In this document: positions 49,643 through 57,193 of the stretch, piece by piece | Layout: each line of letters opens with the position of its first letter | How positions within the stretch are numbered: the first letter of the stretch is position 1 | Source: Verrucomicrobiota bacterium | GTDB taxonomy: Bacteria > Verrucomicrobiota > Verrucomicrobiia > Chthoniobacterales > UBA10450 | Direction: 5' to 3' | NCBI GenBank assembly: GCA_003218975.1 | Contig: QHPD01000107.1 | Coordinates: forward strand, 1 to 57,193 | Length of the DNA stretch: 57,193 bases | Notes under the pieces: generated by a model | What the model was told of the DNA's origin: nothing | Database searches by the model: none | The model's input: only the letters and a program-made list of their open reading frames with translations | Translations under genes and position numbers: made by a program

Positions 49643-49906
49643 TCAATATTCCGCAAAGGCATCGTCCGGGTAGCAATAGAGCCAGCGCTCACCGGCCTGA
49701 GCCGACGCAATTACCGGATGCCCGCTCTGGTGCGCGTGCTTGCTGGCGTGGCGGTTCGGTGAACTGTCGCAACACAAGGTGACGCCGCACGTCTGACAGG
49801 TCCGCAGATGAACCCAGTATGCGCCGATCTTCACGCACTCTTCGCATTCGCGGCGCTGCGGACGTTTTACCGACCCAACCGTTTTGAGATGGGAGCAGGC
49901 TGCCAT
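49643..49906 (-). CDS. UBP-type zinc finger protein
   Basis: 87 residues, essentially one zf-UBP domain: C-S-H near the start, ECEECVKIGAYWVHLRTCQTCGVTLCCDSSPNRHASKHAHQSGHPVI, with the full set of cysteine and histidine ligands for two or more zinc ions. In eukaryotes the domain binds ubiquitin C-termini; bacterial versions have unknown targets. The gene starts 9 bases after the thioredoxin-reductase-like gene, same strand. Such UBP proteins are, from memory, commonly next to or fused with this kind of reductase, supporting a shared function. Confidence 0.88.
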   Translation of the reverse strand: MAACSHLKTVGSVKRPQRRECEECVKIGAYWVHLRTCQTCGVTLCCDSSPNRHASKHAHQSGHPVIASAQAGERWLYCYPDDAFAEY

Positions 49907-49915
49907 GGCGATGTG

Positions 49916-51619
49916 TTAAGTCCGATTAGCTGAGGCGGCGAGGGCCTCTTGCACGCCCGCGACAGCCATGCCGCCTTCACCGACAGCGGCTGCACAACGT
50001 TTAACCGAACCAGACCGGACATCGCCGGCAGCAAAAATGTTGGGAAGACTGGTCTCGAGCGGGCCCGGTTGGCGTTTGTTCTCTTTCCACGCCGGCGCGC
50101 TCGCCACAAGCAATCCGGTTTTGATGAATCCTTTGTCGTCGCGCTCGATTTCGAGTGGCAGCCATTCGGTGCATGGAACGGCGCCGATCATGGAAAAAAC
50201 GGCCGGCGTTTGAACGACTCGGCGTTCGCGTGCCTTGGAATTTTCCAGTTCGATTTGTTCCAGCTTTTTCCCGCCGGACATTTTGCGGATCTCGGTGTTG
50301 CAGAGAATCTCGATGTTTTCGTGCGCTTGCACCCGACGGGAAAGATAGTCCGACATCTTCACATTATTTCCCCTGACGACGAGCAAGACTTTGGCCGCGC
50401 CCTCGGAAAGGAACATGGCCGCCTGGCCGGCTGAGTTGCCGCTGCCTGCGACGATGACGGTTTCCCCGCGACAAATCTGACCTTCCAGCGCAGTCGCAGC
50501 ATAGTAAACGCCTATATTCTCAAATTGTTCCCGCCCCTCCGCATCCAGCCGGCGGTAATCCGCTCCGGTCGCGATCAAGACACATTTTGCGTGAAGCACC
50601 GCGGAGCAACCTTCCGTCTCGAGACAGGCGCGGTACTCGCCATCAGTGTTGTATTGCAGGGAGAGGGCCGAGGCTGGTGTGGAAAATTTCGCGCCGAATC
50701 TGTAAGCCTGAAGCTGAGCGAGCCAGGTCAATTCGCCACCACCAATGCCGGTCGGGAATCCAAAGAAGTTTTCGATGAGTGACGAAGAACCGGCTTGTCC
50801 GCCTGGAGCATAACTTTCTAAAACGACCGTCTTCAATCCCTCGGACGCGGCATAGACCGCTGCGGCCAGTCCGGCTGGTCCAGCGCCAACGATGGCCAGG
50901 TCGCAGAAAACTTCCGTTTCATTTTCTTCCGCGAGCGAGCGCAGCAAACCGGCTTCCCTCGCGACCTCGCGCAACGAAGGCTGGCGCAGGCGCGCACCTG
51001 CGGGAGTAATCAGGACCGGCAAATCGCGACTCGTTAGGTGAAAACGTTCGCTCAGCGCCTTGCCCTGTTCGCTTTCAAATTCGACCAGCCGATGCGGGAT
51101 GCGATTCTTGTCGAGGAAATCATCAAGCTGATGTCCATCGCGCGCATCGCGGTTAGCCAGAACACGCATGCCCGCGAATATGCGATCGCGGCGAAGCCGT
51201 CGCCGTCGCATGATCAAGGCATCGACGATTGTCTTGCTGACGGCGGGAATTTCCGCCAGCGTGCGCCGAAGTGCGGCGGCCGGAATGTGGAGGATCTCGG
51301 CCTCGTCCGATTTCACTCTGCTCGAACCGAGGATCGATGTGCCTTGGAGCATCGATACGTCGCCCATGAAATCGCGCTCACGCGCGGTGGCGAGGTTGTA
51401 TTCGGTGCCATCGCGCGTCTCGAAGGCTTCGAGTTCACCGCGCAAAACAATCGCTAATCCGAGATCGCGCTGCCCGGCTTTAAAGAGCACGTCACCGCGT
51501 TTCATCACACGGCGTTCGGCCAAAGGCTCAAGGAGCGAAAGCTGATGATCGTTCAGTTTTGGAAACGCGATGCTTTCGGTGTCGCGATAAAACTGTTCGT
51601 CCTGTTGCTCGTCAGTCAC
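49916..51619 (-). CDS. Cyclic-nucleotide-binding domain fused to a thioredoxin-reductase-like flavoprotein
   Basis: 567 residues, starting at a GTG (51619). Residues about 20-140 form a cNMP-binding domain (AERRVMKRGDVLFKAGQRDLGLAIVLRGELEAF, then RDFMGDVSML). Residues 150-235 look like a degraded thioredoxin/glutaredoxin-like module (DDFLDKNRIPHRLVEFE, LPVLITPAGARLRQPS). The rest is a TrxB-type flavoprotein: DLAIVGAGPAGLAAAVYAASEG, APGGQAGSSSLIENFFGFP, VIVAGSGNSAGQAAMFLS, SLPNIFAAGDVRSGSVKRCAAAVGEG. The C-x-x-C redox pair expected after GVYYAATALEG is absent. It may transfer electrons to a partner such as the adjacent zinc-finger protein. The binding domain could sense cAMP made by the cyclase fusion; that is speculative. 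Confidence 0.9.
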   Translation of the reverse strand: MTDEQQDEQFYRDTESIAFPKLNDHQLSLLEPLAERRVMKRGDVLFKAGQRDLGLAIVLRGELEAFETRDGTEYNLATARERDFMGDVSMLQGTSILGSSRVKSDEAEILHIPAAALRRTLAEIPAVSKTIVDALIMRRRRLRRDRIFAGMRVLANRDARDGHQLDDFLDKNRIPHRLVEFESEQGKALSERFHLTSRDLPVLITPAGARLRQPSLREVAREAGLLRSLAEENETEVFCDLAIVGAGPAGLAAAVYAASEGLKTVVLESYAPGGQAGSSSLIENFFGFPTGIGGGELTWLAQLQAYRFGAKFSTPASALSLQYNTDGEYRACLETEGCSAVLHAKCVLIATGADYRRLDAEGREQFENIGVYYAATALEGQICRGETVIVAGSGNSAGQAAMFLSEGAAKVLLVVRGNNVKMSDYLSRRVQAHENIEILCNTEIRKMSGGKKLEQIELENSKARERRVVQTPAVFSMIGAVPCTEWLPLEIERDDKGFIKTGLLVASAPAWKENKRQPGPLETSLPNIFAAGDVRSGSVKRCAAAVGEGGMAVAGVQEALAASANRT

Positions 51620-51767
51620 GTACGCACTCTACGCGTGCATCTGGACAATCCAAATCTGAGTCGTGCTTGATGGCTGTTACCTGAACAGTAAAGAGAACCG
51701 ATAAGCGTCGAGCAAAAATTATCATTCGTTTTGCGTGTTTTCAGGCACACATTGACAAGTTTTATTT

Positions 51768-52682
51768 ATGCCGGGCCGCACTTACGAATTCATTCAGCTT
51801 GACGTGTTCACGCAGACGCCTCTCGCGGGTAATCCACTGGCTATCTTCGCGGACGCTCGAGGATTAAACGATGGTGAGATGCAAGCTTTGGCGCGGGAGA
51901 TGAATCTTTCGGAGACGACTTTCATTCTGCCGCGTGATTCCGCCACTGAAGCGCGAGAAGGAAAGAAGGTCCGCATCTTCACGGTCGAGGAGGAGTTGCC
52001 CTTCGCCGGCCATCCGACACTCGGGACAGCGCTGCAGTTGTATGCCGACGATTCAAATCGGTGTGCCGAGATCACACTTGATTTGAAAGCCGGCAAAATT
52101 CCCGTGCGCTTCCAGCCGCATTCGGAGAATGCTGCTAATCGAGTGGACGGTCAGGTGTTCGGTGAAATGCGTCAACGCGATCCGGAATTTGGAACTCCGC
52201 TTTCGCGAGAAGAAGTCGCTCGCGTCATTGGAATTGCTGTTGACGAGATTGCTTCGGAATGGCCCATACAACCAGTCTCGACAGGGTTGACCTTTACGAT
52301 TGTGCCGTTCCGCAATCAACAGACACTCTCGGATCTGAGGTTTAGTTATGCACAGGCAGCGGAATTTCTCAAGCATACCGGTGCCAACTTTTTTTACTTT
52401 CTGTGTCCTGAACGGCGCGAGGGCCGGCTCGAAGCTCGAGCTCGGATGTTCTTTTACGGCGGCGAAGACCCTGCCACAGGATCAGCGGCCGGATGCGCCG
52501 CCTCTTGGTTGGTCAAACATGGAATCGCAAATAGCGACGAGCAGGTGCTGATTCGCCAGGGCGCCGAGTGCCGCCGTCCGAGTGAGATGTATGTCCGAGC
52601 AACGCGGGAAGGCGAGCGCGTTACCAACGTCCGCGTGGGCGGCTATGCCGTGGAAATACTGCGTGGAACTATGGTGCTGTGA
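51768..52682 (+). CDS. PhzF family isomerase/epimerase-like protein
   Basis: 304 residues. PhzF-fold hallmarks: FIQLDVFTQTPLAGNPLAIFADARGL at the start, the catalytic glutamate region MNLSETTFIL, VEEELPFAGHPTLGTALQL (F-A-G-H-P), and FFYGGEDPATGSAAGCAASWLVKHG near the end. Members include phenazine PhzF, diaminopimelate-epimerase-like and other isomerases; the family substrate here is unknown. Convergent with the nitroreductase with only 7 bases between stops. TTGACA lies 16 bases before the ATG, too close to be a normal -35 element. Confidence 0.92.
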   Translation: MPGRTYEFIQLDVFTQTPLAGNPLAIFADARGLNDGEMQALAREMNLSETTFILPRDSATEAREGKKVRIFTVEEELPFAGHPTLGTALQLYADDSNRCAEITLDLKAGKIPVRFQPHSENAANRVDGQVFGEMRQRDPEFGTPLSREEVARVIGIAVDEIASEWPIQPVSTGLTFTIVPFRNQQTLSDLRFSYAQAAEFLKHTGANFFYFLCPERREGRLEARARMFFYGGEDPATGSAAGCAASWLVKHGIANSDEQVLIRQGAECRRPSEMYVRATREGERVTNVRVGGYAVEILRGTMVL

Positions 52683-52689
52683 GCAATGG

Positions 52690-53274
52690 TCATTTGAATG
52701 GCCCTTCGAAAATGCTTTCGGAAAGTTTCCGCCGATTATTCGGACTTTCGCGTGCCTGCAACTTTTCGGGCAGCGATTCTCTAGGTCCTGGTTTGCCGAC
52801 TGCGGCCATCGCTTCGACTTGGAATTCGTCAGGTATTCGAAGTTCTTTGCGCGCTCGCTCGTAATCGAATCCTTCCATCCCATGCACCACCAGACCCTGG
52901 TGGAAGCCTTGCAGAGCGAAGTTCTCCCACGCGGCTCCAGCGTCATATGAATGCGTCACTGACAGTTCGTCATTGTAGTCGAACAATTTTCGCGAAATGA
53001 ACACGACCAGAACGCCGGCATTTTTTGCCCAGGCCTTGTTCGCGTCGACGAGCAGATCGAAGAACGTCTGCCAATGTTCCGTGCCGCGACGCGCGTAAAG
53101 CGCGCGCCACTGTTGGGCGTTGAACGAAGATGGAGCCCAGCGCGCCGCTTCGAAAAGTCGCATCAATTCTTCTTGTGAAATTTCCTCGCCCGACATGGCG
53201 CGCGGCGACCAGCGATCAATCAGAAACGGTTCGATCTGATGGTCTGCTTTTCGAACTTCGCTGCCCTTGATCAT
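52690..53274 (-). CDS. Nitroreductase family protein
   Basis: 194 residues from ATG 53274; the frame is open upstream but only this start gives the family N-terminus (FLIDRWSPRAMSGEEISQEEL). FMN-binding motifs: RWSPRAM, AARWAPSSFNAQQWRALYARRG and the C-terminal AVGKPG followed by lysine/arginine residues. The family reduces nitro- or quinone-like compounds with NAD(P)H and usually forms dimers. The last segment (ESPNNRRKLSESIFEGPF) is typical for this subgroup. Between this gene and the antiporter upstream about 100 bases show no feature. Confidence 0.88.
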   Translation of the reverse strand: MIKGSEVRKADHQIEPFLIDRWSPRAMSGEEISQEELMRLFEAARWAPSSFNAQQWRALYARRGTEHWQTFFDLLVDANKAWAKNAGVLVVFISRKLFDYNDELSVTHSYDAGAAWENFALQGFHQGLVVHGMEGFDYERARKELRIPDEFQVEAMAAVGKPGPRESLPEKLQARESPNNRRKLSESIFEGPFK

Positions 53275-53371
53275 TTGTCGCGAGATGATAGCCGACGATT
53301 CAACCTGTGAGCAAGGCGCGGAGACTTGCTGAAACAAATCATCGAACCGGTGTGCATAAAGGACAAAGGGT

Positions 53372-54946
53372 CTATCGGCTAAGCCGGGCTTCAGCCAGAT
53401 CGATATCACGTTGGATTCGGCGCAAGGCCTGGTCGTTGATGGCCTCTTCGTTGCGCAGTTCGATCACGGTGTCGCGTTCTGTTTGTAACACTTCGCGCGC
53501 CAATTCTTCGAAGTCTTCCGAGAACAATCTGCTGACGCTTTCTTCAGGCGGGGCTTCACTGCGAAGTTGTCGGATACGGTCTTCGTATTCTGAACGAAGA
53601 CGTTCTACGGTCTTGGGCCTAGCCCGATTCGACGATTCGATTGCCTCGAGACGAGCCAAGGCTGCTTCGTTGGCCTTCAAGCGCGCCAGTCTCTCTTCTT
53701 TTTCCGTAACGCGATCGTCCACAACGTTCAGCCAACGGACCAGAGGCGTAAGAATGAGTCCTTGGAGAACGAGCGTTGCGAAAATGACACAGAACGTCAG
53801 CAAGAGGATGAGGTCGCGTCCCGGGAATGGTTCGCCATTAGCCAGGACAAACGGGATGGCCAGCGCACCGGCAAGCGAATCCGCCCCGCGCATTCCGGTC
53901 CATGCGATCAACGCAGTCTGTTGCCAGGGAGCGCGGTTTTTACGGTGGAACGTTCGGTTCAGCAGCCGCGGCAAATAGGTGGCCCCGAACATCCAGACAA
54001 AACGAACCAGCACGATCACGGCAACAAACATGATCGCCAGCTGGGCTACGCGAGTCACCGTGCCCGGAGCGAGCGCGCGGATAACCTGCGGCAGTTGAAG
54101 CCCGATGAGCATGAAAAGGATTCCGTTCAAAATGAACGTGACCATTTCCCAAACAGGCAGCGCTTGCAGTCGCATGCGCCCGCTCAGGATCCGCGGGGCG
54201 CGCCACCCATAATAAATGCCGGCAATCACGACTGCTAGGATTCCGGAGACATTTAGCCTTTCACCACTGAAGTAGGCGACGTACGGCGTAAGCAGGGAGA
54301 ACATTGTTTGAACTGGTGGATCGTCCAAACGCTTTTGCAATTGCGTTGCCAGCCAGCCCACGGCCAGACCAACACAGATGCCGCCCGCGGCGACAAAAAG
54401 GAATCGCAAGCTCGCTTGCCCCAGCGAAAAGAAGCCGGTCATCACGGCGGCCACTGCGAAACGGAACGAGATAAAAGAAGTAGCGTCGTTTATCAGACTC
54501 TCGCCTTCGAGGATGACAATAATCTTGCGGGGCACCCGCAAAGTTTGAGCCACCGCCAGCGCTGCCACGGCGTCGGGCGGCGAGATGATTGCGCCGAACA
54601 CAAAACCCACCGCCAAAGGTAATCCGACCAGGCCGTGGAACAGATAAGCGGTCGCCGTCATCGTCAAAAGGACCAAAACGATTGCCAGAGGGAGAATGGA
54701 GCGAAGGTTCGCTCGGAAATCTCTCCAGGAGGTGTAGACGGCCGCGGGATAGAGCAGGGGCGGAAGAAACAGATTAAAGACCAGTTGCGGATCGAGATGG
54801 ATCGCAGGAAGGCCGGGGACCAGAGCGAGGACCACACCACCGATGGTCAGCAGAATTGGATATGGGATTCGGATTTTCCGGGCGACGATCGCCAGCAGAG
54901 CGACCGCAACGAGACAAATCAGGATTAATTCGGTTTTGTCTACCAT
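53372..54946 (-). CDS. Na+/H+ antiporter, CPA1 family, with long cytoplasmic tail
   Basis: 524 residues with about 12 membrane segments. The acidic ion-binding motif is in FGAIISPPDAVAALAV (P-D) and ILEGESLINDATSFISFRFAV (E-x-x-x-x-N-D), characteristic of NhaP/NHE-like antiporters. LVRWLNVVDDRVTEKEERLARL marks the transition to a ~110-residue helical tail (ALARLEAIESSNRAR, REVLQTERDTVIELRNEEAINDQALRRIQRDIDLAE). It exchanges Na+ or K+ for H+ at the inner membrane for pH and salt homeostasis. Monocistronic, as far as can be seen. Confidence 0.92.
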   Translation of the reverse strand: MVDKTELILICLVAVALLAIVARKIRIPYPILLTIGGVVLALVPGLPAIHLDPQLVFNLFLPPLLYPAAVYTSWRDFRANLRSILPLAIVLVLLTMTATAYLFHGLVGLPLAVGFVFGAIISPPDAVAALAVAQTLRVPRKIIVILEGESLINDATSFISFRFAVAAVMTGFFSLGQASLRFLFVAAGGICVGLAVGWLATQLQKRLDDPPVQTMFSLLTPYVAYFSGERLNVSGILAVVIAGIYYGWRAPRILSGRMRLQALPVWEMVTFILNGILFMLIGLQLPQVIRALAPGTVTRVAQLAIMFVAVIVLVRFVWMFGATYLPRLLNRTFHRKNRAPWQQTALIAWTGMRGADSLAGALAIPFVLANGEPFPGRDLILLLTFCVIFATLVLQGLILTPLVRWLNVVDDRVTEKEERLARLKANEAALARLEAIESSNRARPKTVERLRSEYEDRIRQLRSEAPPEESVSRLFSEDFEELAREVLQTERDTVIELRNEEAINDQALRRIQRDIDLAEARLSR

Positions 54947-54995
54947 AGGTCCGATTGCGTCCGAGCCTCGCCGGAATTAGATCAGGCGTCCAGTT

Positions 54996-55322
54996 ATGGC
55001 CAGACAATTTAAACCGGTGCGTTTTTTTGTGGTGATGGGAGCGGCGACGTTCGTCGTGAGTGGCGTGACGGCCTTCTACACTCATCGCGCCGCTCATGGC
55101 CGAACGGCAGAAGAGCGGGCGGCTTATGCAATCGGCGAGAAGGCGGGAGAGGAGGCGCCGGCGGGAGCAAAGTTGCCGACGGACGCTGACTTGAACATGA
55201 TGGCTCAGGGGTATTTCAAGCAGCAGGGGTCCGGCGAACTGCAGAGTCGGGACCTGGCCTTCGAGAACGGTTACACGGACGGGTTCAAGAAGACGCATCA
55301 CCGGCAGGGACCCGCTCAATGA
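54996..55322 (+). CDS. Small membrane-anchored protein of unknown function
   Basis: 108 residues. The N-terminus (PVRFFVVMGAATFVVSGVTAFY) is an anchor or uncleaved signal, followed by a charged, soluble part with YAIGEKAGEEAPAGAKLP, MMAQGYFKQQG and LAFENGYTDGFKKTH. The last motif (F-x-x-G-Y-x-x-G-F) is an aromatic repeat seen in several small exported proteins; no family comes to mind. Divergent from the antiporter. No clear neighbours in operon. Confidence 0.55.
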   Translation: MARQFKPVRFFVVMGAATFVVSGVTAFYTHRAAHGRTAEERAAYAIGEKAGEEAPAGAKLPTDADLNMMAQGYFKQQGSGELQSRDLAFENGYTDGFKKTHHRQGPAQ

Positions 55323-55431
55323 AATTTTGTTAGGCCACGGGTTAGCACAGGTTCGCACGGAGACGACTGGCTACTGAAGCTTGTAACTGTATTCTGTGTC
55401 CATCTGTGGATAAAGATCTGAGCTGGCTGCC

Positions 55432-55773
55432 ATGATGAATCCGCCACCTTTACCCGTTCAGAAACGCTTCCCCTGGATTCTCTATTGGATCGTTCTCGTC
55501 CTCATCGTCCTCGTGACGTTTGCGCCGGTGGGATCTGTGGTGGCGTGTGGTTTAATCGCTAACGCACACGGATGCCGCGTGGATGAAGGCTCGGTGCATC
55601 CATGCGTGATCAACGGAAAAGATTATGGGCAGCTGCTTTATACTCTTGGTGTGATGGGCTGGCTTATGCTCGTCACGCTGCCAGCCGGAGCATTCGCATT
55701 CGTTCTTTGGCTGATCGTTCTTCTTCTTCATCGAGCGAATTGGCGATGGCGCACCACGCCTAATCTCCAGTAG
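55432..55773 (+). CDS. Small two-span membrane protein of unknown function
   Basis: 113 residues (a second ATG follows the first directly). Two hydrophobic segments flank a loop with two cysteines: IVLVLIVLVTFAPVGSVVA, then CRVDEGSVHPCVINGKDYGQLLY, then VMGWLMLVTLPAGAFAFVLWLIVLLLH. The loop between the helices (C-x9-C) probably faces the periplasm, perhaps disulfide-bonded. The arrangement resembles small hypothetical inner-membrane proteins widely found in Proteobacteria. The 110 bases before it contain only low-information sequence resembling dispersed repeats (CACGGAGA, GTCCATCTGTGG). Confidence 0.65.
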   Translation: MMNPPPLPVQKRFPWILYWIVLVLIVLVTFAPVGSVVACGLIANAHGCRVDEGSVHPCVINGKDYGQLLYTLGVMGWLMLVTLPAGAFAFVLWLIVLLLHRANWRWRTTPNLQ

Positions 55774-55869
55774 CGTGCCGGCAGTCGCGGGTATCGGAAG
55801 ATAAAATGCCGAACTGCAAACCGCCGCTATCGATAAAGTGACGCGCGGTCGATACTCCGTCGTTTTTCA

Positions 55870-56418
55870 TTAAATCTTGTTCGCATATTCATTTGCGAAC
55901 AACGCTGGCTGACCACCTGTGTGCAAGAACAGCACCGTCTCGTCCTTCTTGAAAAATCCTTTTCGGATCAAATCAATCATCCCCGCTGCTGCTCGTCCCG
56001 TATAGACTGGGTCCAACAAAAGCCCTTCGTAATTTGCAAATAGATGGATTGCTTCGCGTTCCTGTTCGGTTAACACAGCGTAGCCTGCTGCACAATAATC
56101 GACGTTTGCCAACACCTCAGCCGGAGTGAACTCAAACCGCTGCCCCAGCTTTTCACTGGCTGACGATGCCAGCTCTGAGACGTGGTTCTTCAGCCACTCT
56201 TCCGATTCATCAACACTAATTCCCAACACTTTGCCTTTATATCCAAACACACGGTGACCCAACACAAGTCCCGCATGTGTCCCAGCTGAGGATGTGGCAA
56301 ACACGATCCAGTCTGCATGGATGTTTTGCTTCATAAATTCTTTCATAGCGAACGCATATCCCAACGCATCGGTTGGACTCGATCCACCGTAGGGAACGAG
56401 ATAAGGTTTGATTCCATC
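55870..56418 (-). pseudogene. C-terminal fragment of a PLP-dependent D-cysteine desulfhydrase/ACC-deaminase-like enzyme
   Basis: The coding starts abruptly near 56418 with GIKPYLVPYGGSSPTDALGY, continues through WIVFATSSAGTHAGLVLG (a Ser/Thr/Gly PLP-phosphate loop) and ends LFLHTGGQPALFANEYANKI. This matches the second half of the DcyD/AcdS family. About 160 N-terminal residues, including the PLP lysine, are missing, and what precedes is the body of another gene (56419-56750) in a different frame. No functional enzyme is possible. Both fragments run on the minus strand downstream of an attC-like site. Confidence 0.75.
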
Positions 56419-56750
56419 GAACGAACCAAGCTGAAACCAGCAGCGGCGGCAAGCAGATAACCGAGACGACCCCAGAAATAGAAATGCGCACCGAGGATGG
56501 TCAGTAGACTATGATGGCCGGTGACGCGCGCGACAAAAACGAGCGCGGCGAAGAAGGGAAACGTCTCAAGAAAATTGGTCGTAGCTTGGCCGACGCGGTT
56601 CGCGACACCGCGCAATGGCGGAGCGTCTCCTTCGCGACTACCCGCTGTCCAGCGATAGGCGCGTTGCCAACTGATCAGATGTGAACTAGCGATTAAATGG
56701 ACCAGACCAAGAACGACGCTAGCAACGAGAAACCGTAACTCCGTGGTCAT
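56419..56750 (-). pseudogene. 5' part of a MAPEG-family membrane protein
   Basis: From ATG 56750: LRFLVASVVLGLVHLIASSHL, GSREGDAPPLRGVANRVGQATTNFLETFPFFAALVFVARVTG and FYFWGRLGYLLAAAAG match the MAPEG family (R-x-x-x-N-F-x-E-x-x-P, then R-x-x-Y). The homology ends after about 110 residues where the last helix should be, and the frame then runs briefly through the fused PLP-enzyme sequence to 56343. The full family length is about 130 residues, so the last segment is lost. The start lies 14 bases after an attC R' box, as in a cassette. Confidence 0.75.
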
Positions 56751-56763
56751 GCACGCGGATTAC

Positions 56764-56869
56764 GCCTAACGAGACAAAGCTCAGCCACCCAGCACCTTGA
56801 AGTCAAGAGGGTGCATAAAATCGATGGGCATCAACAAGGTGCTGGGTTGGCTGCAGCGCTTGGTTAGGC
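56764..56869 (-). other. attC-like integron recombination site with a perfect stem
   Basis: On the minus strand: CGCCTAACCAAGCGCTGCAGCC, an arm CCCAGCACCTTG paired perfectly with CAAGGTGCTGGG, then GGCTGAGCTTTGTCTCGTTAGGCG. R'' (GCCTAAC) and R' (GTTAGGC) are perfect complements; L'' and L' (GCTGCAGCC/GGCTGAGC) pair with a bulge. It lies between the hydrolase stop at 56916 and the MAPEG start at 56750, as expected for consecutive cassettes on the minus strand. The best example of the attC-like family in this window. Confidence 0.82.
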
Positions 56870-56915
56870 GACAGGTGTCATCATGGGCGAGATCACCGAA
56901 TGAAAACGTCAAATA

Positions 56916-57193
56916 CTAGGAACCGGCTTTTTTGCTCACTCCTTTAGAGGCGTCCTCAATCAGTTTTGCAACGACGGTGGGCTGCGACACATAGATCGCG
57001 TGACTACCCGCAACCTCGACGACTGTCGAACCCGCGCGCTTGGCCATGAAATGCTGCGCCGGTGGCGGAATCATCTTGTCCTCGGTCACGATCAAATACC
57101 AACTCGGCTTGGTCCTCCATGCCGCCTGACTGATCGTGCCACTGAGTGCATTGACACCCCACGGGACTTGGGAGTCAGCCATGAACGCTGCCT
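56916..57193 (-). CDS. Alpha/beta fold hydrolase, C-terminal part (partial at window edge)
   Basis: The frame is open to the window end; the ATG at 57182 is internal. The product contains ADSQVPWGVNALSGTISQAAW, KPSWYLIVTEDKMIPPPAQHFMAKR and VVEVAGSHAIYVSQP. The catalytic acid would be in TEDKMIPP and the histidine in GSHAIYVSQP. It resembles the large group of small alpha/beta hydrolases related to EstC/haloperoxidase-like enzymes. It is followed by an attC-like site, which suggests cassette cargo. Substrate unknown. Confidence 0.8.
   Translation of the reverse strand, partial: AAFMADSQVPWGVNALSGTISQAAWRTKPSWYLIVTEDKMIPPPAQHFMAKRAGSTVVEVAGSHAIYVSQPTVVAKLIEDASKGVSKKAGS

Noticed and set aside
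51752-51757. TTGACA as a sigma-70 -35 box for the PhzF gene
   Set aside because: It is only about 10 bases before the start codon, so no -10 element and leader could fit behind it.
1-57193. tRNA and rRNA genes
   Set aside because: I looked for the TTCGAATC/TTCAAATC T-loop and acceptor-stem pairing and found no cloverleaf; no conserved rRNA stretch was recognised.

Overview
The window reads like a chromosomal segment of an uncultured, moderately GC-rich Gram-negative bacterium. The style of SecA, a threonyl-tRNA synthetase with no TGS domain, the dense GTAG-type palindromic repeats and the many small secreted proteins suggest Verrucomicrobiota (soil Chthoniobacterales/Spartobacteria type). 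That placement is inferred from remembered family resemblance; no 16S or marker search was possible. No rRNA, tRNA, CRISPR array, transposase or integrase was seen.

Layout. (1) 1-8.7 kb is an accessory block: paralogous secreted proteins (propeller-like SPDG/WSPDS repeats, some ending in an LprI-like domain), a kinesin-light-chain TPR protein, and two displaced copies of the 3' end of thrS. The intact thrS lies at 8.7-10.5 kb, so the block looks like serial accretion at the thrS 3' end. (2) 10.6-29 kb is mostly housekeeping: pcm, a GT39-like membrane glycosyltransferase, an APC permease and aminotransferase in overlapping order, a GNAT, a GH15 glucoamylase-like enzyme, two CorC/HlyC-type CBS proteins, DUF309, TSUP, a DUF255/YyaL protein, pyrE, RidA and secA. 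(3) 29.1-32.5 kb is an integron-like cassette region on the minus strand. It has two complete attC-like sites (a third lies at 56.8 kb), several half sites, and small cassette-type genes, some of them broken. (4) 32.6-46 kb holds a DUF4242-cyclase fusion, OsmC, an FAD oxidase, a Tat-exported 5'-nucleotidase, a TonB-like protein, an alpha/beta hydrolase, mpg, mnmA, cutA, an APC permease, a VanX-type dipeptidase and a frameshifted coiled-coil membrane protein. (5) 46.2-51.6 kb looks like a stress module: DUF3175, a peptidoglycan-binding protein, a response regulator, a 59-residue membrane protein missed by length cut-offs, an SDR, a CxxC miniprotein, a UBP zinc finger and a thioredoxin-reductase-like protein. 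Three of its transcription units share one leader/promoter sequence. (6) 51.7-57.2 kb has a PhzF, a nitroreductase, a Na+/H+ antiporter, two small membrane proteins and a second cassette region with a perfect-stem attC, a truncated MAPEG gene fused to a decapitated PLP enzyme, and a hydrolase cut by the window edge.

The strongest unusual signals are: palindromic (REPIN-like) repeats inserted in frame inside conserved protein genes (mnmA, DUF255, GT39) or supplying stop codons; the thrS 3'-end copies; the attC-like cassette array without a visible integrase; the shared three-copy leader; and an over-represented octamer (CCTAACGA) matching the attC R' box that also occurs inside unrelated coding sequences. 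Five genes carry apparent frame or stop disruptions, so some assembly or polishing error must be kept in mind. No gene-free stretch exceeds about 300 bases.
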